From the NCBI GenBank assembly GCA_029264305.1, contig JARICA010000009.1, positions 124,001 through 188,000 on the forward strand: a stretch of 64,000 nt of DNA, read 5' to 3'. The notes beneath the pieces were generated by a model. That model did no database searches and was not told the origin of the DNA. It saw only the letters and a list, made by a program, of their open reading frames with translations. Positions 41,942 through 50,607 of this stretch are shown in pieces. The DNA is from Faecalimonas sp. (GTDB lineage Bacteria; Bacillota; Clostridia; Lachnospirales; Lachnospiraceae). Each line of letters opens with the position of its first letter. Positions within the stretch are counted from its first letter, which is position 1. The translations under genes were made by a program, and so were the position numbers.

Positions 41942-43771
41942 ATGGGATTTAATAAAGCACAAATAGACGCGATTACACATCATAATGGTCCCATGTTAGT
42001 TTTGGCTGGTCCTGGATCAGGAAAAACACTTGTTATTACGAAAAGAATAGAATATTTAATTCAGAAACGAAAAGTAAGACCAGAAGAAATTCTGGTCATT
42101 ACTTTTACTAAGGCAGCAACAAATGAAATGCGTGAAAGATTTAAAAAATTAATGCAAGGAAGATATTTTCCTGTTACTTTTGGAACTTTTCATGGTATTT
42201 ATTATGGTATATTAAAGTGGGCATATAAACTGTCAGCAGATAATATTTTCTCGGAAGAAGAGAAAACTCGTCTTTTAAAAGAAATATTAGAACATGTAGA
42301 GGTGGAAATAGATGATGAAAATGATTTTTTGGAAGGAATTAAAGGAGAAATAAGTTGTATCAAGAATAATCAATTAGATATATCTCGATTTCAATCAGCA
42401 TACTGTAGACCAAATATATTTAGAGAAATTTATTATACATATGAAAGAGAGCGAAATCGAAGAAAAAAATTAGATTTTGACGATATGCTTGTTTTGTGTT
42501 ATGACTTATTTGTAAAAAGGCCAGATATATTAAAAAAGTGGCAAGAGAAATATAGCTATATATTGATTGATGAATTTCAAGATATAAATAAAGTGCAATA
42601 TGATGTGATTCGTATGCTATCTCTTCCGCAAAACAATTTATTTATTGTTGGAGATGACGATCAATCGATTTATAAATTTAGAGGGGCAAGACCAGAAATT
42701 ATGCTCGGTTTTGAAAAAGATTACCCCAATGCAAAAAAAGTGTTATTAGATGTAAATTATCGTTGCACAAAAGCAATTGTAAATGGTGCAAAAAAAATTA
42801 TTCAAAAGAATAGAAATAGGTATGTGAAGAATCTTATTACTTCAAATGAACAAGGAGCAGATATTCATATACAAGAAGTGAGGAATCTTTTAGAAGAAAG
42901 TCAATATGTGTTAAATGAAATTCGCGAAGAAATGAAGAGAGGAGTTCCAGCTACAGAAATAGCAGTACTATTTCGTACCAATATGGAACCGCGTATGTTG
43001 GCAGAAACATTTATGGAATATAATCTCCCCTTTCAAATGAAAGAACATCTTCCGAATCTATATGAACATTTTATTGGAAAAAATTTTTGTGCATATTTAA
43101 GAATGGCAGTTGGTAAAAAAGAGAGAAAAGATTTTTTGGAGGTAATGAATCGTCCTATTCGATATATCAGTCGAAGTAGTGTTGAAAAGGCAGAGGTTTC
43201 TTTTGAAAGTTTGAGAAAATTTTACTGTGATAAAGAATGGATGTTAGATAGAATAGATCAATTAGATGTAGATTTACGTATAATGAAAAATATGACACCA
43301 TATGCTGCTATTCAATATATTCGTAAAAAAATAGGATATGATGATTTTTTGAAAGATTATGCATATACAAGAAAAATAAAAGTAGAAGATTTATATGAAA
43401 TTGCTAACGATATTCAAACAAAAGCAAAAGAATATAAAACAATAGAAGACTGGTTTGCTCATATTGAAAAATATACAGAAGAACTAAAAAACAGATCAAA
43501 ACAAACAGAAAAAAATAAGGATGCAGTTACATTTTTAACTATGCATAGTGCAAAAGGGCTTGAGTTTCATACGGTGTTTATTATTGAAGCCAATGAAGAT
43601 ATATGTCCTTATAAAAAGGCTGAAATTGTGGAAGATATGGAAGAGGAGAGACGTATGTTTTATGTTGCTATGACGCGAGCAAAGAAAAAATTATATATTT
43701 CATATGTTAGGGAACGGAACGGGAAAGCAATGTTGCCATCACGTTTTGTGAATGATTTACTCTTTGAGTGA
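41942..43771 (+). CDS. UvrD/PcrA-type superfamily 1 DNA helicase, short form
   Basis: The 609-residue protein has all SF1A helicase motifs: Q-motif NKAQIDAI, Walker A LAGPGSGKTLVITKRIEYLI, motif Ia ITFTKAATNEMRERF, motif II YILIDEFQDINKVQYDV, motif III GDDDQSIYKFRGA, LLDVNYRC, motif V TMHSAKGLEFHTVFI and motif VI FYVAMTRAKKKLYIS. It is shorter than PcrA (about 720-750) because it lacks the extended 2B and C-terminal region. The role in repair or conflict resolution is likely, but the substrate cannot be deduced. It is coupled to gltX. Confidence 0.92.
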   Translation: MGFNKAQIDAITHHNGPMLVLAGPGSGKTLVITKRIEYLIQKRKVRPEEILVITFTKAATNEMRERFKKLMQGRYFPVTFGTFHGIYYGILKWAYKLSADNIFSEEEKTRLLKEILEHVEVEIDDENDFLEGIKGEISCIKNNQLDISRFQSAYCRPNIFREIYYTYERERNRRKKLDFDDMLVLCYDLFVKRPDILKKWQEKYSYILIDEFQDINKVQYDVIRMLSLPQNNLFIVGDDDQSIYKFRGARPEIMLGFEKDYPNAKKVLLDVNYRCTKAIVNGAKKIIQKNRNRYVKNLITSNEQGADIHIQEVRNLLEESQYVLNEIREEMKRGVPATEIAVLFRTNMEPRMLAETFMEYNLPFQMKEHLPNLYEHFIGKNFCAYLRMAVGKKERKDFLEVMNRPIRYISRSSVEKAEVSFESLRKFYCDKEWMLDRIDQLDVDLRIMKNMTPYAAIQYIRKKIGYDDFLKDYAYTRKIKVEDLYEIANDIQTKAKEYKTIEDWFAHIEKYTEELKNRSKQTEKNKDAVTFLTMHSAKGLEFHTVFIIEANEDICPYKKAEIVEDMEEERRMFYVAMTRAKKKLYISYVRERNGKAMLPSRFVNDLLFE

Positions 43772-43817
43772 TTTTATTAAGTTTTGAAAATTAAGTTTGT
43801 TTTTTGCTAAAAAGATA

Positions 43818-43858
43818 GGGAGAAGTGTTAAAAATTAATCACTTCTCCCTGGCTTTTT
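43818..43858. terminator. Terminator between the helicase and DUF1292 genes
   Basis: GGGAGAAGTG and CACTTCTCCC form a perfect ten-base stem (loop 12 bases), followed by TGGCTTTTT; A residues on the left allow weak function in the other direction. Confidence 0.75.
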
Positions 43859-43875
43859 AAAACCTCTAAAAACAA

Positions 43876-44208
43876 TTACTCTTCGTCAGACAATTCTTCG
43901 AATTCTTGAGCATCTAACCATTCATCAAATGCATCGGCAGCGATTTCATATTCATCATCATCCTCGATGTTATCTAATGTAGGTTCTCCATCTACTTCTG
44001 CATAACGGTAAAGATATACGTCGCCTTCTTCATTTTCTCCATCTTCATCAATAGGAAGAAGAGCAATGTATTCCTTTCCGCCTGCCTCGTAAATTGTTAA
44101 TACGACACATTCTACTTCTTCGTCGTTGTCTAATGTTAATGTTACAGTTACTTCTTCATCGTGGCAATTACAATCATTTTGTCCACAGTTACAATTATGT
44201 TCGCTCAT
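43876..44208 (-). CDS. DUF1292 domain-containing acidic protein
   Basis: The start at 44208 follows a GGAG site. The 110-residue protein opens with a Cys/His-rich segment (HNCNCGQNDCNCHDEE) and continues with the DUF1292 core: TVTLTLDNDEEVECVVLTIYEAGGKEYIALLPID and YRYAEVD. It is very acidic. Members of this family in Firmicutes (YrzB-like) are of unknown function; the cysteine-rich N-terminus, with four Cys and two His, might bind a metal. Confidence 0.85.
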   Translation of the reverse strand: MSEHNCNCGQNDCNCHDEEVTVTLTLDNDEEVECVVLTIYEAGGKEYIALLPIDEDGENEEGDVYLYRYAEVDGEPTLDNIEDDDEYEIAADAFDEWLDAQEFEELSDEE

Positions 44209-44280
44209 ATTTTTATCTCCTTTATAATTTGATATAATCACTCTAACAGAATGAGCAAAGAATTGCAAGGATAAAAACTA

Positions 44281-44308
44281 TTGACAACACATCAAAAAGA
44301 GATAAAAT
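44281..44308 (+). promoter_or_regulatory. Sigma-A promoter for the sugar-binding lipoprotein operon
   Basis: Perfect TTGACA (44281-44286) and TAAAAT (44303-44308) are 16 bases apart, 47 bases before the start codon. Confidence 0.6.
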
Positions 44309-44355
44309 AAAATAATAGAAATGGAAGAAAACTGTAAAAGAAAGGGATAACAGTT

Positions 44356-45345
44356 ATGAATATAAAAAAAATTAAGTTAATTTTATTGGTAGTTATGTGT
44401 GTTTTTGCGCTTGCAGGATGTAAGAAAAATGTAGGAGCAGAGGAAGATAACCCAGTTAAGTCGGAAAAAGAAGAAACGCAAGTTACATATAAGTTTGGTT
44501 TTTCGTGTGTGGCCAAAGATAATCCGTATTATATTACATTAGCAAATGCTATCTGGGAAAGTCTTCAGGAAGGCGGACATACAGTAATAGGAATGAATAA
44601 GGATACCCACTTAAGTTCTGCTGAACAGATAGAACAGATTAATGAAATGATACAACAAGGAATAGATGCTATTTTTCTTGCACCTGTGGATTGGAAAGAG
44701 ATTACGCCAGCATTGGAAGCTTTGAAGAAGGCTAATGTAAAGATTATTAATATAGACACAAAAGTGGAAAAACTAGATTATGTGGATGCTTATATTGGAT
44801 CTGATAATAAGAATGCAGGAACAGTTTGTGGAAAAGATTTAGTTGAACAATGCAAGAATGGCGGTAAAATTGTTATTTTAGAATGTCCTACAATGAATTC
44901 GATTAATGAAAGAATTACTGGATTTGAAGAAGCTATAGTAGGGAGTCCTTTTGAGGTTGTAGCAAGAAAAAATGTTAAAGGTGATTTGACACTTGCGAGA
45001 GAAGAAACAAAAAAAATTTTAGAAAAGAACAACGATATTACTGCGATAATGTGTGGAAATGATCCTTCAGCAATAGGAGCTTATATTGCTGCAAATGAAC
45101 TTGGAATAAAAGATATTAAGATTTATGGAGTGGATGGTTCACCAGAATTGAAAAAAGAATTAGAAAAGCCAAACACACTCATTGCCGGAACAGCAGCACA
45201 ATCACCTATTAATTTAGGCAAAACAGCAGTAAAAGTTGCTTTAAATATGTTGAATGGTGAAGAGTATGAGGAAGAAACATTTTTGGATACATATTTGATT
45301 ACGAAAGAAAATATTGAAATGTATGGAACGGATGGTTGGCAATAG
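44356..45345 (+). CDS. Sugar ABC transporter-type substrate-binding lipoprotein
   Basis: The 329-residue protein has a lipoprotein signal ending in LAGC (Cys22). The mature part is a type-I periplasmic-binding fold as in RbsB: YKFGFSCVAKDNPYYITLANAI, QIEQINEMIQQGIDAIFLAPVDWKEITPALEAL, KVIINID-type strand, IGSDNKNAGTVCGKDL, and GNDPSAIGAYIAANELGI with YGVDGSPE. It would bind a small sugar or related ligand outside the cell. No permease or ATPase gene is nearby. It is 17 bases before the GH13-like gene, so the four genes 44356-48258 appear to be one operon. Confidence 0.88.
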   Translation: MNIKKIKLILLVVMCVFALAGCKKNVGAEEDNPVKSEKEETQVTYKFGFSCVAKDNPYYITLANAIWESLQEGGHTVIGMNKDTHLSSAEQIEQINEMIQQGIDAIFLAPVDWKEITPALEALKKANVKIINIDTKVEKLDYVDAYIGSDNKNAGTVCGKDLVEQCKNGGKIVILECPTMNSINERITGFEEAIVGSPFEVVARKNVKGDLTLAREETKKILEKNNDITAIMCGNDPSAIGAYIAANELGIKDIKIYGVDGSPELKKELEKPNTLIAGTAAQSPINLGKTAVKVALNMLNGEEYEEETFLDTYLITKENIEMYGTDGWQ

Positions 45346-45362
45346 AAAAGAGAGGAAAGTAT

Positions 45363-47054
45363 ATGAAACAATGTAAAGGGATCCCGTTTCCTTTAGGTGT
45401 TACTGTAAAAGAAGATTGTGCTAATTTTTCCACAACAGTACAAAATGCAAAGGAATGTTTCCTTTTATTGTATAAAAAAGGCGAGATTACTCCTACATTT
45501 GAGATTGAGATGCAGGAAAATCGTGCTTTTGGAGAGATTAGAAGCATTATAATAAAAGGTATGGATTGGGCTCAGTGGGAATACAATTATAAAATAGATG
45601 GAAATATTGTGACGGATATATATGCAAAAGCGATTACAGGAAAAGAAGAGTGGTTAGGAGAAACTTCGACTTTAGTAAAAGGGAAAATTCTAATGGATTC
45701 ATATGATTGGGAGAGGGATGAGCCTCTCCTTATTCCTGAAAACGAGGTGGTTGCATATAGCCTTCATGTAAGAGGGTTTACAAAACATAAATCATCGAAA
45801 GTTAAACATGGTGGAACGTTTTTGGGCGTGAAGGAGAAACTTTCATATTTAAAAAAAATGGGCATCAATCAGATACATTGTATGCCAATATATGAATTTG
45901 AAGAAAAAGGTAGATATACGAATTATTGGGGCTATGGTCCGGCATTTTATTTTGCTCCAAAATCTTCGTATGCAGCTACGAAAGATGCTGTATGCGAATT
46001 GAAAGATTTAGTAAAAGCATGTCATAAAAATGGTATAGAGATGATACTTGATTTACCGTTTACCCCAAGCGTACCTAAGCAAATGATGATAGATTGTATT
46101 CGGTATTATAAAATAGAATATCATATAGATGGATTTATCGTAAATCCGTTTCATGCACCTTTTAAAGAATTACAAGAAGATCCACTATTAAAAAATACGA
46201 AAATATTAAAAAAACAAGATGATTTTCAAAATACTATGCGTCGATTTTTAAAAGGTGATGAGGGGATGATTAAAAGTGTGATGTGGTGGACAAGACATAT
46301 CTCTAAAGAAGAAGGCATTTTTAATTATATTACTACACACACAGGATTTACGCTTGCAGATTTAGTTTCTTATGATGGAAAACATAATGAAAAAAATGGT
46401 GAAAAAAATCAAGATGGACCAGATTATAATTATAGTTGGAATTGTGGAGCAGAAGGACCAAGCAGAAAGAAAACAGTTATCGCATTGAGAAAAAAGCAGA
46501 TTAGAAATGCTTTTCTTTTATTGCTTACTTCTCAAGGTATGCCTTGTATTTTGGCAGGAGATGAATTTCGAAATTCACAGAATGGTAATAATAACGTATA
46601 TTGTCAAGATAATGAGATTGGTTGGATAAATTGGGGGAATTCAGAAAAGGATCGAGAATTATTGTGTTTTGTGCGAGAATTGATTTGTTTTAGAAAAGAA
46701 CACAAAGTATTGCATTTACCAGTAGAATTGCAGGGAATAGATAGCGTTTCGTGTGGAATCCCAGATGTATCTTATCATGGAGAAGCTGCGTGGCAAATTC
46801 CTTCTCAAATTTCTAGTAGACAGTTAGGAATTTATTATTGTGGAGAGGGAATGGGTGAAAATAGTTGTTTCATAGCTTATAATATGCATTGGTTGAAACA
46901 TTCATTTGCTTTACCAGCACTGAAAAATGGGAAAAAGTGGTATCGGGCTGTTTCGACAGATATGGGAGTGTTGGAAAGCATGGAATTATTAGATGATCAA
47001 AGAAAAGTCATGATAGGAGATAGAACAATAGAGATATTTGTAGGGAAGGTATAA
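45363..47054 (+). CDS. GH13 (isoamylase/debranching-like) protein lacking catalytic residues
   Basis: The ATG at 45363 follows GAGAGGAAAG. The 563 residues align with isoamylase/GlgX-type enzymes: an N-terminal CBM48-like domain (about 1-95), then the barrel (VVAYSLHVRGFTKH, YWGYGPAFYFAPKSSYA) and a late segment LVSYDGKHNEKNGEKNQDGPDYNYSWNCGAEG. However the active centre is altered: region I (normally DVVYNH) reads LDLPFT and about 50 residues around it are missing; the nucleophile site reads DGFIVNPF, Asn261 replacing Asp; the usual acid/base Glu segment is absent; and HDGF reads HTGF, Thr327 replacing Asp. I infer a non-hydrolytic glucan-binding or regulatory protein. There is no signal peptide. 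Confidence 0.85.
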   Translation: MKQCKGIPFPLGVTVKEDCANFSTTVQNAKECFLLLYKKGEITPTFEIEMQENRAFGEIRSIIIKGMDWAQWEYNYKIDGNIVTDIYAKAITGKEEWLGETSTLVKGKILMDSYDWERDEPLLIPENEVVAYSLHVRGFTKHKSSKVKHGGTFLGVKEKLSYLKKMGINQIHCMPIYEFEEKGRYTNYWGYGPAFYFAPKSSYAATKDAVCELKDLVKACHKNGIEMILDLPFTPSVPKQMMIDCIRYYKIEYHIDGFIVNPFHAPFKELQEDPLLKNTKILKKQDDFQNTMRRFLKGDEGMIKSVMWWTRHISKEEGIFNYITTHTGFTLADLVSYDGKHNEKNGEKNQDGPDYNYSWNCGAEGPSRKKTVIALRKKQIRNAFLLLLTSQGMPCILAGDEFRNSQNGNNNVYCQDNEIGWINWGNSEKDRELLCFVRELICFRKEHKVLHLPVELQGIDSVSCGIPDVSYHGEAAWQIPSQISSRQLGIYYCGEGMGENSCFIAYNMHWLKHSFALPALKNGKKWYRAVSTDMGVLESMELLDDQRKVMIGDRTIEIFVGKV

Positions 47055-47057
47055 TAG

Positions 47058-47702
47058 ATGAAGATTGGATTAAATTCATTTCAACTAAAAATAATTGCAG
47101 TTATTACCATGATAATTGATCATGTGGGATTGTTTTTCTTCCCGCAATATACAATTTTTAGAATTATTGGGAGAATTTCATTTCCTATATTTGCTTTTTT
47201 GGTTGTGGAAGGCTTTTACCATACAAGTAATATTTTGAAGTATATGCTTCGATTAGGTGTATTTGCAATTTTTTCTGAAATTCCCTTTGATTTGTTGACG
47301 ACAGGAAGAGTTTTAGATTTACGTCATCAGAATGTATTCTTTACTTTGCTTATAGGAGTGATTCTCTTATATTTTTATGAGAAACAGTATTCTAAATTTT
47401 CTAAAGTTAGTACAGTTTTTCTTATTATGCTTGCGGGAGATATCTTTAGAACAGATTATGGCGCGTGGGGCGTTTTGATGATTTTTTGCTTTTTTATTTT
47501 TAGAGAACGGTTGTTAGAAAAAATTGTTAGTATTTTAGTGATTAATGTATTTGTATTTGGAAATATTCAAATGTTTGGTGCATTAGCACTTTTGCCGATT
47601 TGCTTATATAATGGTAAAAAAGGAAAAGGGTATAAATATTTCTTTTATTTTATATATCCAGTGCATTTATGGATTATATGGGCGATAAAAATAATAATAT
47701 AG
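47058..47702 (+). CDS. TraX family membrane protein
   Basis: The 214-residue protein has about seven hydrophobic helices and the TraX start, GLNSFQLKIIAVITMIIDHVGLFFFP, with RIIGRISFPIFAFLVVEGFYHT and LRHQNVFFTLLIG. TraX of the F plasmid acetylates pilin; chromosomal Firmicute members are of unknown role and are thought to be membrane acyltransferases. No conjugation gene is present, so transfer is unlikely. It starts three bases after the GH13-like gene. Confidence 0.85.
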   Translation: MKIGLNSFQLKIIAVITMIIDHVGLFFFPQYTIFRIIGRISFPIFAFLVVEGFYHTSNILKYMLRLGVFAIFSEIPFDLLTTGRVLDLRHQNVFFTLLIGVILLYFYEKQYSKFSKVSTVFLIMLAGDIFRTDYGAWGVLMIFCFFIFRERLLEKIVSILVINVFVFGNIQMFGALALLPICLYNGKKGKGYKYFFYFIYPVHLWIIWAIKIII

Positions 47703-47715
47703 GAGCGAAGACGGA

Positions 47716-48258
47716 ATGAAAGCATGGAAACATTTTTGTACAATTACACACCATAAAGTTTTAGTTATGAAGTACTGTTTTCAAGTGGGATTGTATAGAC
47801 AAGGATTGTTGCATGATTTATCCAAATACAGTTTTTCGGAATTTTGGGTAGGCTGTAAGTATTATCAAGGAACGAGAAGCCCAAATAATGCAGAACGAGA
47901 AGCAATTGGATATTCAAGTGCATGGTTACATCACAAAGGAAGAAACAAACACCATTACGAATATTGGATTGACTATGGTATTGGAAAAGAAAAAGGATTG
48001 GTAGGAATGCCTATGCCTAAAAAATATGTTGTAGAAATGTTTATGGATAGAATAGCAGCATCAAAAACATATATGAGAGAAAAATATACGGATAGAAAAC
48101 CACTGGAATATTATGAACAAGGGGCAAAATATGTGAGAAAAATGTTGCATAAAGACACGCAGGAATTACTCGAAACTCTTCTGAATATGCTAGCGGAACA
48201 GGGAGAAAAAATTACATTTGACTATATTCGAAAAGAAGTATTAAATAAAAAAGAGTAA
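47716..48258 (+). CDS. DUF5662 family protein (HD-like)
   Basis: The 180 residues match DUF5662: WKHFCTITHHKVLVMKYCFQVGLYRQGLLHDLSKYS, then AWLHHKGRNKHHYEYWID. The HH, HD, HH and H residues fit a helical metal site like that of HD domains. Biochemistry is unknown. It follows TraX by 13 bases and ends the operon before a hairpin. Confidence 0.85.
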   Translation: MKAWKHFCTITHHKVLVMKYCFQVGLYRQGLLHDLSKYSFSEFWVGCKYYQGTRSPNNAEREAIGYSSAWLHHKGRNKHHYEYWIDYGIGKEKGLVGMPMPKKYVVEMFMDRIAASKTYMREKYTDRKPLEYYEQGAKYVRKMLHKDTQELLETLLNMLAEQGEKITFDYIRKEVLNKKE

Positions 48259-48267
48259 ACAATTAAT

Positions 48268-48285
48268 GATGAGGGAACCCCTCAT
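48268..48285. terminator. Hairpin between DUF5662 and luxS genes
   Basis: ATGAGGG and CCCTCAT pair around a short AAC-type loop. The T tract beyond it is poor, so termination may be weak; the luxS end lies 28 bases away on the other strand. Confidence 0.5.
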
Positions 48286-48312
48286 ATGATAATTTTGCTT
48301 ACTCTTCTTTAC

Positions 48313-48792
48313 TTAATTTGGATAAATAAGTTGTTCGGATTTAGGATTTGTCAATACATTATCTAAGTATCTTTTTGCCAAGTAATTTGCCATTGGCAGA
48401 TTCATATCTAAATAGTTACCACAATCTTTTGCACTTGCACCAGGTACTTCTCCAGTAAAATTCTCAATAAATTGAAACAGTTCTCTTAGAAGAGGGAGAA
48501 TGTCAGAAGAATGATAATCTCCGGCGAGGAGAAGGTAAAATCCTGTTCGACACCCCATAGGACCAAAGTAAATTACTTTTTCACCAAATATTTCATGATT
48601 TCTTAAAAATGTTGCTGCAAGATGCTCGATTGTATGGATTTCTGCAGTATTCATTACAGGTTCATCGTTTGGGCTTGTTAATCTTAAATCGAATGTAGTA
48701 ATGATTTCTGTGCCTACAGTATCTTTTCGAGACACATAAACTCCAGGTTTTAATTTTAAATGATCAATTGTAAAACTTGTGATTTTTTCCAT
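48313..48792 (-). CDS. luxS: S-ribosylhomocysteine lyase (LuxS)
   Basis: LuxS cleaves S-ribosylhomocysteine to homocysteine and the AI-2 precursor DPD. The start at 48792 follows GGAGG. The 159 residues have the metal ligands His53 and His57 in HTIEH and Cys124 in KDCGNY, plus the catalytic Cys81 in GPMGCRTGFY. The length is normal. A good promoter lies just upstream, divergent from the phosphatase-trpS genes. Confidence 0.97.
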   Translation of the reverse strand: MEKITSFTIDHLKLKPGVYVSRKDTVGTEIITTFDLRLTSPNDEPVMNTAEIHTIEHLAATFLRNHEIFGEKVIYFGPMGCRTGFYLLLAGDYHSSDILPLLRELFQFIENFTGEVPGASAKDCGNYLDMNLPMANYLAKRYLDNVLTNPKSEQLIYPN

Positions 48793-48814
48793 TTTTTTTC
48801 CTCCAATCAGTTTT

Positions 48815-48843
48815 ATTATAGCGATTAAAAAAATAAAATGCAA
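48815..48843 (-). promoter_or_regulatory. Sigma-A promoter for luxS
   Basis: On the reverse strand TTGCAT (48838-48843) and TATAAT (48815-48820) are exactly 17 bases apart, 23 bases ahead of the start codon. Confidence 0.7.
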
Positions 48844-48914
48844 TCTTTCTATAAAATATGATATAATGGATTTATTCAATGCGATTTTCACATGGACAGT
48901 TTGGAGGGAGAAAA

Positions 48915-49547
48915 ATGAAATTGTACATTATGAGGCATGGCGAAACGGACTGGAATAAAGAAAAACGTTTGCAGGGACAATCGGATATTGACCTGAATGA
49001 ATTCGGAAGAAAATTAGCTTATAAAACGAAAGAAGGATTGAAAGAGGTTCCTTTTGATTTGGTTATTACAAGTCCGTTGAAAAGAGCAAGAGAAACTGCT
49101 TTAATTGTGAAAGGAGATAGAGAGATTCCGATCATTGAAGATGCAAGAATTGAAGAAATGTGTTTTGGAGAATATGAGGGGCTTTATTGTAAAGGAGAAA
49201 AGTTTAATATTCCAGATGAGGAATTCAAGAATTTTTTTGATGCACCTGAGCGCTATAGAGCAACAAGAGGGGGAGAAAATTTCAGTGAATTTAATGAAAG
49301 AATAGAGCATTTTCTTGATGATGTACTCAATAATAAAGATTATCAGAATGATACGATTTTAGTGTCTGTACATGGAGCGGTATTATGTGCGATTTTAAGA
49401 ATAATAAAGAAGAATCCAATGCGATTGTTTTGGGGAAATGGTGTTCATAAAAATTGTGCAATAACAATTATTCATGTGGAAAATGGAATTCCGACAATTG
49501 AAAAAGAAAATATAGTTTATTATGAAGATGAAGTGGCAGAATGGTAA
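48915..49547 (+). CDS. Histidine phosphatase family protein (phosphoglycerate mutase-like)
   Basis: The start at 48915 follows GGAGGGAG. The 210 residues have the RHG motif MRHGETDWNKEKRLQGQSDIDL, the second histidine in SVHGAVL, and ITSPLKRARETA. This is the broad PhoE/GpmB-like group whose substrates vary from sugar phosphates to nucleotides and alpha-ribazole phosphate. TATAAT at 48862-48867 is a candidate -10 with a poor -35. trpS starts 19 bases after the stop. Confidence 0.88.
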   Translation: MKLYIMRHGETDWNKEKRLQGQSDIDLNEFGRKLAYKTKEGLKEVPFDLVITSPLKRARETALIVKGDREIPIIEDARIEEMCFGEYEGLYCKGEKFNIPDEEFKNFFDAPERYRATRGGENFSEFNERIEHFLDDVLNNKDYQNDTILVSVHGAVLCAILRIIKKNPMRLFWGNGVHKNCAITIIHVENGIPTIEKENIVYYEDEVAEW

Positions 49548-49566
49548 TAAAAAGGAGGAGAACAAA

Positions 49567-50571
49567 ATGATTAATGATAAAAAGGTATTATTCAGTGGAA
49601 TGCAGGCGACAGGAAATCTTACATTAGGTAATTATCTTGGAGCGTTAAAAAACTGGATTACATTAAGTGATGAATATGAATGTTTTTATAGTGTTGTAGA
49701 TATGCATTCTATTACGGTAAGACAAGATCCACAAATACTTCGCAAAAGAGCAAGAGCATTGTTGACTTTATATATTGCGGCAGGGCTTGATCCAGAGAAA
49801 AATTGTATTTATTATCAGTCACATGTGTCTGGGCATGCAGAATTATCATGGATTTTAAATTGCTATACTTATATGGGAGAATTAAACCGAATGACGCAGT
49901 TTAAGGATAAATCAGCCAAACATGCAGACAATATTAATGCAGGGCTTTTTACATATCCAGTTTTAATGGCTTCGGATATTTTGTTGTTTCAAGCGGACGT
50001 AGTGCCAGTGGGAATTGATCAGATGCAACATTTGGAATTGACACGAGATATTGCACAGAGATTTAATTCAATTTATGGAGATGTTTTTACTGTTCCAGAA
50101 GCATATATAGGTAAAGTTGGAGCTAAAATTATGAGTTTACAAGATCCAACAAAGAAAATGTCAAAGTCCGATGAAAATCCAAATGGAAGTATTTATTTAA
50201 TGGATGATCCGGATACAATTATGCGAAAATGTAAGCGTGCTGTAACGGATTCAGAAGCACAAATTCTTTATCGTGATGAACAACCAGGAGTGAAAAATCT
50301 AATTGATATTTATTGTGCTTGTACAAACAAAACGGCAAATGAGGTTGTACGGGAATTTGATGGAAAAGGATACGGAGATTTTAAAACAGCAGTAGGAGAA
50401 GTAGTAGTTTCTGTTTTAAAACCACTACAAGATGAAGTGGCAAGACTTGAAAAGGATAAAGTTTATATTGATAGTATTATTAAAAATAATGCAGAAAAAG
50501 CCAATTACTATGCAACAAAAACCTTGCGTAAAGTACAACGTAAGGTAGGCTTTCCTGATAGAATAAGATAA
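49567..50571 (+). CDS. trpS: Tryptophanyl-tRNA synthetase
   Basis: The ATG at 49567 follows AAAGGAGGAG; the longer frame is rejected because it starts inside the previous gene. The 334 residues carry the class I motifs in TrpRS form: SGMQATGNLTLGNYLGAL (the GNLTLGN HIGH-type site), MASDILLFQADVVPVGIDQMQHLE and KKMSKSDENPNG. No T-box leader is visible upstream. It ends at a strong terminator. Confidence 0.97.
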   Translation: MINDKKVLFSGMQATGNLTLGNYLGALKNWITLSDEYECFYSVVDMHSITVRQDPQILRKRARALLTLYIAAGLDPEKNCIYYQSHVSGHAELSWILNCYTYMGELNRMTQFKDKSAKHADNINAGLFTYPVLMASDILLFQADVVPVGIDQMQHLELTRDIAQRFNSIYGDVFTVPEAYIGKVGAKIMSLQDPTKKMSKSDENPNGSIYLMDDPDTIMRKCKRAVTDSEAQILYRDEQPGVKNLIDIYCACTNKTANEVVREFDGKGYGDFKTAVGEVVVSVLKPLQDEVARLEKDKVYIDSIIKNNAEKANYYATKTLRKVQRKVGFPDRIR

Positions 50572-50575
50572 ATGT

Positions 50576-50607
50576 AAAAATGACATTTCAGTTGAAATGT
50601 CATTTTT
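50576..50607. terminator. Bidirectional terminator after trpS
   Basis: AAAATGACATTTCA and TGAAATGTCATTTT pair almost without loop, with A and T runs. The stop of the PIG-L gene lies inside the right arm, so the hairpin serves both directions. Confidence 0.85.

Noticed and set aside
47058..47702. TraX as a sign of a conjugative element
   Set aside because: No relaxase, T4SS or integrase gene is nearby; chromosomal TraX homologues are common in Firmicutes.
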